The notes beneath the pieces are model-generated. The model was not told the origin of the DNA, did not search any database, and was given only the letters and a program-made list of their open reading frames with translations. A program made the translations under genes and the position numbers. This document shows, in pieces, positions 57,897 through 64,000 of a stretch of DNA of 64,000 nucleotides. Numbering within the stretch: the first letter of the stretch is position 1; each line of letters begins with the position of its first letter. Location: contig OY821742.1 in NCBI GenBank assembly GCA_963682055.1, positions 31,653,060-31,717,059 on the forward strand, read 5' to 3'. Origin of the DNA: Primula veris (Eukaryota > Streptophyta > Magnoliopsida > Ericales > Primulaceae).

Positions 57897-59187
57897 CAAA
57901 AACAGTCCGGCAGTTTGTTTAAAACCAGTCCGGCAGTTTTTTATTTGCTAAAATAGTCCGGCAGTTTGTTTTATTTAAAACCAGTCCGGCAGTTTTTTAT
58001 TTGTTAAAACAGTTCGGCAGTTTTGTTTTATTTGTTAAAACAGTCCGGCAGTTTGTTTTATTTACAAAACAGTCCGACAGTTTGTTTATTTGTTAAAACA
58101 GTCCGCCAGTTTGTTTTATTTACAAAACAGTCCGGCAGTTTGTTTATTTGTCAAAACAGTCCAACAGTTTAATAATTTATATTAATCTGTCTGGATTTTC
58201 AATTAGTGTAATTTAAATTCTGTACGAGTCAGGAATTGTAATTGATATTCCAATTGTGAGAAATAAAGTGTTATTTCCATTGCGTTCCTGTCTTTTAATT
58301 TATTGTCCTTTACTTTATTACTTTTCGATATAGTACCAAAACCAACAATCTTAAACTATATTTTCCGAACCACCATTAAAGGTTTCTGGTTTCGGGACTT
58401 TGTTCCCAAGGTACAACTTCTATCTCAGAGTGGCTCGTATGGAAACCGGCACCGAACCACAGGTCGAGCTGTTGGTGGTGCGGTTCTCTCTCTCTATATG
58501 ATGCTTATGTTATGTTGTGTGTATTCTTGTGTGTTGAAATGAGAATGGGAGGGTTGTCTTTTATAGCCTCTAATGAAACAGCAGCCATAAATGTTGGTCA
58601 TTAATTCTGGGAGTTACACCCCCAGAATCTGCTCAATTAATTCTGAAACCGCAGCATTTAATCTCATTCATTGCTGGCGTTTCTGTTGCTGGAAACTCTA
58701 GGGACTGCTTTTGTATTTTATACAAAACTCCCTATTCGGGTTTGGACCCAAGACCCGAGACATTCCCCAAATCCCGATCCCCGATCCCCGAGCCCCGAGA
58801 CACGAGCGAGCGCGCGTGTGTGGTACACACTAATACTCTTAGGTGTATGTGGACATGTTAGTTTAACAACTACATGGGTTGGTATTGTATATATATTATA
58901 AAATTAACTCTTAAAATTCCAATATGGGATTATACAAATTGGTTTTTCCATTAACCTTTTCGTTTTCCAGAATTAAGCTTTCGAGAGCCCAACTTTGAAG
59001 CCACATAGTATTCACACCCATTCTCCGAATAGGTCATGCGATATACCGTTACGAAGATCGTCACACGGGCTACTCAAATACGTTGAGTACGGTATAAACA
59101 ACTCAGCGTTGTCACATGTAATATTGACTCGAAGTTGGTCCAACGACCATTCGGAAACACCCATGTTTTATACATGTTTTTCCAACA
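57897..59187 (-). repeat. 5' LTR of Copia element C, truncated and rearranged
   Basis: 57897-58347 is array plus LTR 3' end in plus orientation, finishing AAAACCAACA. 58348-59187 is LTR 5' half in minus orientation. The joint AACCAACA/ATCTTAAAC is the same as in the 3' LTR at 52637/52638. The block equivalent to 51165-52102 is absent. Confidence 0.88.
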
Positions 59188-60669
59188 ATAAATGATCACG
59201 TGTATAAATTTAATCTCAACTCAAAAGCTGGACCGTTTAGAATGTTGTAGTTCAAAATGGGTACAACTTATTTGAGTTTATTGATGATCTGGTTGACTAA
59301 TATATGGGTTGATAAGAGTATTACATAATAGCATTGGTTTATAGTAAAACTTGATACCGAAGATGAATGCTACTAATTACTTAAATTTTAGGATACTGAA
59401 CTCTTGTGATTAAATATTTTAAGATTTGGATCCGAGTGTTAGGAAACAGTAAGAAAATATGTAATTCGTGAGAAATTGTAGCAATAGTTATGTTTGAGGA
59501 TATAAGTGTAATGGTATACGAGTCTGGTACTGTTTTGTTTTTGACGGAAGGTAGATAATCATATTTCCTGGTTATTAATTATTCTGGTGAAGAAGTGTTT
59601 TGAGTTTTCAATCGGAGTCAGCTGAGTGGCTTTTGTCTTACTATTATAAAGTTTCCCGTTGCACATTTTTGACAAGTATCACATGCTCGTTTTATTATTA
59701 TCAAAGTACTATCTATATTTATATGATTCTGTATCAAAGAAAAAAATGAACAAAAGAACAAACAAAGTGATTATGTGCAGGTTCTGTATAAAAATTTGAA
59801 TGGGATTATTATTTTTATGATTGCTTATGATTGTATTGGGATCATGAGGAAAAGTCCAACGGAGAAGACCATAATAAGGAGAAGTGGGGTGACGTTGGCA
59901 ACTAAACGAATAAGTTTATTTCTTAACGGTTAACTTAACGATTGTACATATAATTTCGTTAACCGGAACGTTTTAAGGAATAGACCCAGCCGTCATGCTA
60001 CGGTGACCTTAATTACGTAGTGCACGTATGGTTTGAGAAAAAAATCGACGGTAAAGAGATTGAGTAAGTCGATCAGACTTGGTAATCTAAAATATACATA
60101 TTATCATATTTGCTCATATCATAAAAGAAACAAAGAGTTTTTATTATTATTTTTACGAATGTTTAAAAGGAGATTATCTTGATGAAAGAAAAAGAAAAGA
60201 GTTATTTATTCTTATTCCAAGTTTATTTAATTTATTGATATTTTTATTAAATAAAACATTATTTTTAAAGAAACTGAAAAAGAAAATCTTATTTTCGTCC
60301 CTTATGATATATTGTAAGACTTTATCTCTCATTGATTTTTTTAGCTCACCCCTCTCTTTTAAAATATTTTCAGGTATCAACAGTCTAGTTTCGAAGTCGA
60401 GTAGGCGGGACCAGACAGACCTTATAGGAGTTGTGATTAGTATTTTTCCGCTGCGATTAGATTTTTCTTTTAGCTTATAAGTTTGTTAAATTAAGTTGTA
60501 AGGAACCTATATTTTTTGAGGTGTTATTTAATAAATTTTAGATAGCTATTTGAGTATATTTAAGTAGTAATTTATTAGCGTTTTAAAATTAGGTTTTGTT
60601 TAGTACGTGCCGCCACACGTGTTATTCGGCCATGTGACTTCCAAATTGGGTCTGGGATGTTACAGTAAA

Positions 60670-60989
60670 TTTCTATCAAATTGGCACATCACTTGATCAC
60701 GGCAACTAAGGGCGAAGATATCTTAACGAGTAACAGAGGTGTAAGGTACGTGGTCCAAATTCTCGAAAATCAAAGCATCTGCTTAGTTGAAATATAATTA
60801 ATATTCTTTCTTTTGGATAAGTAGGTATATATATTGAACAGAAAAGAAAAATGGGACCTAACCCAAATTACAAATCAAAAATGAGATATTTTTTTTATAT
60901 TTAATATTCTTAATTCTATAACTAAGTCCATCACAATTAGATTGAAAAATAAGATTTGATTGCTTCGATTAATCGTTATTTGTGCGCAT
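60670..60989. other. Intergenic, nothing recognised
   Basis: Short AT-rich stretch between the solo LTR and the Mutator-like MITE. Confidence 0.4.
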
Positions 60990-61892
60990 CCTCTGAAACG
61001 AGTAACTTTTAGGTAGACCCGTCCTACCATGTCATTTTTCTTATGTGGTGAGGCAAACAAATAATAAATAGACATCTGTATATTACAGGGAAGTTATAAA
61101 ATAGTTGCTACTATTTTTTAGCAAATGATACCCACTATTCATCTCACATCTCATTTCTTTCTCTTATATACTATTTAGTCTTGAACTTATGGAATTCTTT
61201 TTTTTTTAAATATATTTTTTTTAAGAAAACCCCGGGTATAAATTTTCAACAAAACCCCCCTTTCAAAATTAAAAATTCCAATCACAATTAAGCTAATTTG
61301 AAGTACCTTTCGATAAAATTTCAACAGAAACCCTCCTATTAATATTAAGAATTCCAATCACAAAAAAAAAAATCGAATTATTCCACAATATAATTTCAAC
61401 AGAAAAAAAAACCCTATAAAAATTAAGAAGTTCAAACACAATTAAATCTCAATTGTATTTGATTTTTTCAACTTAAGATTTGTAATAGCTTATATGGAAT
61501 TGCAATAACTGTAAAAGAAAAACTTTAAAGATAAAAAAGATAAATAAAGAGCAAAAATATTAAATAATTAGATGATAATCAACATTAATTAGACTGTGTG
61601 ATATGATTTTATTTTTACTCACCTTCGTCCATGATAATAACTGGATCATTGGAAGTCATGGTTGATGTAGATAAGTAGTGATGAGTTTGAAAAAGAGAAA
61701 GGTTCTGATATTGGGGAGGAGAAAGGTAAAACGTGGAAAATTAATTACAAAGAGAAGTTTAATCTGATGTTTCATTTTTATGCCTATCTATATTCCTATT
61801 TTATAGATGTCAGTTTATTATTTGTTTGTCTCACCACATAAGAAAAATGATATGGTAGGACAGGTCTACCTAAAAGTTAGTCCTCTGAAACG
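60990..61892. mobile_element. Mutator-like MITE with long inverted ends
   Basis: The element spans 61001-61881 (881 bp). Inverted repeats of about 85 bp lie at 61001-61085 and 61797-61881, sharing TAACTTTTAGGTAGACC and CATTTTTCTTATGTGGTGAG with few mismatches. The direct repeat CCTCTGAAACG flanks at 60990-61000 and 61882-61892. Long TIRs and a 9-11 bp duplication fit Mutator-like elements. The inside is AT-rich and non-coding. Confidence 0.88.
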
Positions 61893-62508
61893 GATTATGG
61901 GATCATCTTTGTCGTAATGTGGTAAAGACTAAAGAATACGTGATTAGGAGAGAATGAGTTTTCATCAAAAAAATTCAAAGCTACAATGCACCGATTCTAT
62001 TAAAGCTATTTTATTAATAGAAAACAATGAACTCTAATCAAAGTTACGATTCAAATCCATATTCCAATACAAAATAGAGTCTAAACAGAATAAATGAAAT
62101 TACAGGAACTTAATATTACATAGAAAACCACTCCAAAGGCTGAATCTTCAAAAAAATCACTCCAATGCCGAGTTGTGGTGGCCCTTACTACGATATCGGT
62201 GTCATGATTGTAATTTGTGTTGGCATGTTCGGCATATTCGAAAACTTGAGTAACTATTGGGCTATCATTTCTCCAATTTTTTTCCTTCTGTTTTTGCCAT
62301 CTCGATGGGTCCTCAGCCAAAAGTTCAGCGAAAAGAGGGGGTTGCCCTTACCACGCATCGATGGACTGCCACTACCACTAGAATGTGGGGGGTGTTAAAA
62401 TAAAAAAAACTCGATAGAAATATGGGGAGCGTTAGAAATAAAAAAAATCGATAAATTTTGACACAATACATGGTAAAAGTCTAAAAGATCAGTATTTTTT
62501 TAATATAA
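61893..62508. other. Intergenic; weak coding-like relic on the minus strand
   Basis: The minus frame at 62081-62320 has SRWQKQKEKNWRNDSPIVTQ and TTRHWSDFFEDS. It looks protein-like, but its 3' end is not and no family is recognised. Confidence 0.3.
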
Positions 62509-63078
62509 GTAGGGGTGGACACGGGGCGGATTGATAAAATTTAAATGACAACCCAACCCAACCCAACCCAACCCAACCAAATCCGTTACAATTAAAATCC
62601 CAACACAATCCAACCCAACCCGCAAAATAAATTGTGGGATGGGGCGGGTTGGGCTGAGATTGATTCTTAAATTTTTATTTTGTTCTTTTATTTTTCGTAG
62701 TTTGCATAATTAACCTAAACTTTAAAATAAATTGAACTTTTTAAAGAGGAATATAAATTAAAACAATCAAAATATGTTAAGAACATTCGCGAAAAAATAA
62801 TAAAAGTAAAATATAACAAGAAGGGAATGTTCCTATCTTGAAACATGTATATATAAATATATATATTTATAATTATATATATTACGGGTTGAAACGGATT
62901 GGAGCGGATTAATTCGCGGTTTGAAAACTTCAACCATAACCCAACCCGCAAAATATATAGCGGATTGGGATGGGACGGGTTGATTTTTTTTTGGACACTC
63001 AACCCGCTCTACCCGCCCAATCCGTAAGGGTTGGGTTACGGGTTGGATTTACGAATTTTTTCCATCCCTCCATCCAAG
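62509..63078. mobile_element. hAT-like repeat with AACCC/GGGTT clusters
   Basis: The left end TAGGGGTGGACACGGGG and the right end, read inward, AGGGATGGAAAAAATTCG form weak inverted repeats. AACCC repeats (62548-62580) and GGGTTGGG words (62640-62655, 63025-63045) mark both sides. No target duplication found. Confidence 0.45.
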
Positions 63079-64000
63079 GGTGTTATATTAACTTTTAGCA
63101 TATTACAAGTTTATCCCTGAATAATCCAACAAATAGAAATGAAGAACACAAAAAAAAAGTGGCACTCCATTGTGGGCGGACCCATCTCTGATCAGGCCGT
63201 TTTTAAAGTTTTGGGAACGGTACACCCTAAATAAATTTAGGGTTCTTTTTCGTTGTAAATTAGAAAAATTATTTTACTTAAATATTTCAATGTACACTTG
63301 CAAATGGCACTTAATCGGACAATAAAACCAATTAAATTTGTCCAAAATTCTCCGTAATAAATGAAAACAAGTCATATTACCAAGTATAAGGTAGTATTCT
63401 TATAAATAAATGACCAAAAATCTTTAAAAAAAAATAGGATTTTTTTTTTACATTTAATTAATATGGGAGCAAAAAATACCTTATTTGAATATTTTTTTGG
63501 TTTGATAATACCTTATTTGAAACTAAGTGTAATAAAATATGTGATTATACAAATAAATCAAAATTCATAAAACAAAAATAAAAATATTTTTCTTAAAAAG
63601 GATCAAATATGTTTATTTTTTTATGAAAGCGGGTATTTTGTGATACATGTAATATGTGGGCTCAAATAATACTTTAATTAAAACTATGATATTTTTCAAT
63701 AGTAATAACACGTGTTTATAAAAAAAAAAGTTTAGCAAGATTCGACCCGGGTTGGCCCCCACAATTACTTAGGTTCCATTCACCAACAATTCGAACAACT
63801 AAAATTTATTTACATATCCTTAATTTTTAAATATATATTCTGTTGTGTGACATATTAGCTCGTTATAGATATATATAGAGATATGTATAGATATAGAGAG
63901 AGGTATGAGAGACAACAATAAGGGAGACTTTATTAATCAGAATATATGAATGAATATGAATGGATGTAAAATACAAGACCCCTAGCCCTCTTAATATAGA
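63079..64000. other. Intergenic to the right edge, no gene seen
   Basis: AT-rich; contains a (GATATA)-like simple tract near 63865-63900. No gene or element boundary recognised. Confidence 0.4.

Larger units (their letters stand above)
51160..59192 (-). mobile_element. Copia element C, minus strand, with rearranged LTRs
   Basis: The element spans 51165-59187 (8023 bp). It begins TGTTGG and ends CCAACA, with ATAAA duplicated at 51160-51164 and 59188-59192. Coding order on the minus strand is gag, protease, integrase, RT, RNase H. The family is that of the solo LTR at 37295. Both LTRs carry the same internal inversion junction, and the right (5') LTR also lacks its distal half and the primer site. 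The coding region has several stops and frameshifts. Confidence 0.92.
50329..60669. mobile_element. Gypsy-type solo LTR split by Copia element C
   Basis: The LTR starts TGTAAAATCCCGTATTC at 50334 and ends GGTCTGGGATGTTACA at 60664. These are TGTAACATCCC/GGGATGTTACA-type ends common in plant Gypsy (chromovirus-like) LTRs. GTAAA is duplicated exactly at 50329-50333 and 60665-60669. Without the insertion at 51165-59187 (and one copy of its TSD) the LTR is about 2.3 kb. There is no internal region, so it is a solo LTR. The left part has (GA)n and TATATATGTAC promoter-like tracts (50590-50720). Confidence 0.88.

Noticed and set aside
62543..62580. AACCC repeats as interstitial telomere sequence
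   Set aside because: Plant telomeres are TTTAGGG-type; these are subterminal words of a hAT-like repeat.

Overview
The window is nuclear DNA of a flowering plant, most likely a eudicot. It is AT-rich, with GT-AG introns, plant PPR genes, a plant PAF1/ELF7-type gene and the usual plant transposon set (Copia and Gypsy LTR elements, hAT, Mutator-like, Stowaway, Tourist-like and CACTA-like). I cannot name the species. No bacterial, organellar or CRISPR sequence is seen. Most of the window is nested mobile DNA, and nearly every gene-like unit in it is broken.

Layout. 1-2066: 3' end of a Copia element (probably SIRE/Maximus type) with a complete 1.1 kb LTR. 2237-5446: a complete hAT transposon with a perfect 8-bp target duplication and a transposase carrying one frameshift. 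6808-7495: a broken Copia LTR. 7496-11418: CACTA-like sequence enclosing a decayed RT-associated gene fragment and ending in a 181-bp tandem duplication. 13028-14407: an open PLS-class PPR reading frame without a proper start. 16686-23009: a PAF1/ELF7 pseudogene whose last eight exons still splice in frame although the central exons are physically gone; a hAT MITE sits 16 bp inside one of its introns. 24779-26707: a minisatellite full of TGAGTCA-type motifs between A-rich and T-rich arms.

29011-29815: a hAT-like repeat. 31327-31632: two exon-like blocks of an unknown gene on the minus strand. 32308-32697: a second hAT MITE. 33024-39069: a heavily mutated Copia element (A) whose 3' LTR was hit by another Copia family, now a solo LTR (37295-38858, TSD TTGAG). 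39977-41880: a P-class PPR pseudogene resembling Arabidopsis At1g73400, minus strand. 42913-43147: a Stowaway MITE. 44431-45163: a Tourist-like MITE. 45445-49284: a young, internally deleted Copia element (B, TSD GTTTC). 50334-60664: a Gypsy-type solo LTR (TSD GTAAA) split by an 8.0 kb minus-strand Copia element (C, TSD ATAAA). The LTRs of C carry an internal inverted rearrangement. 61001-61881: a Mutator-like MITE with 85-bp inverted ends. 62509-63078: a hAT-like GGGTT/AACCC repeat.

Four LTR copies or fragments of one Copia family (6808-7495, 37295-38858, and both ends of element C) share a transcribed CAGTCCGGCAG array. Many stop codons in the retroelements look like C-to-T or G-to-A changes, as expected for long-methylated DNA. 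I see no gene set working together as a pathway. The likeliest functional gene is the PPR frame at 13028-14407, and that is uncertain.
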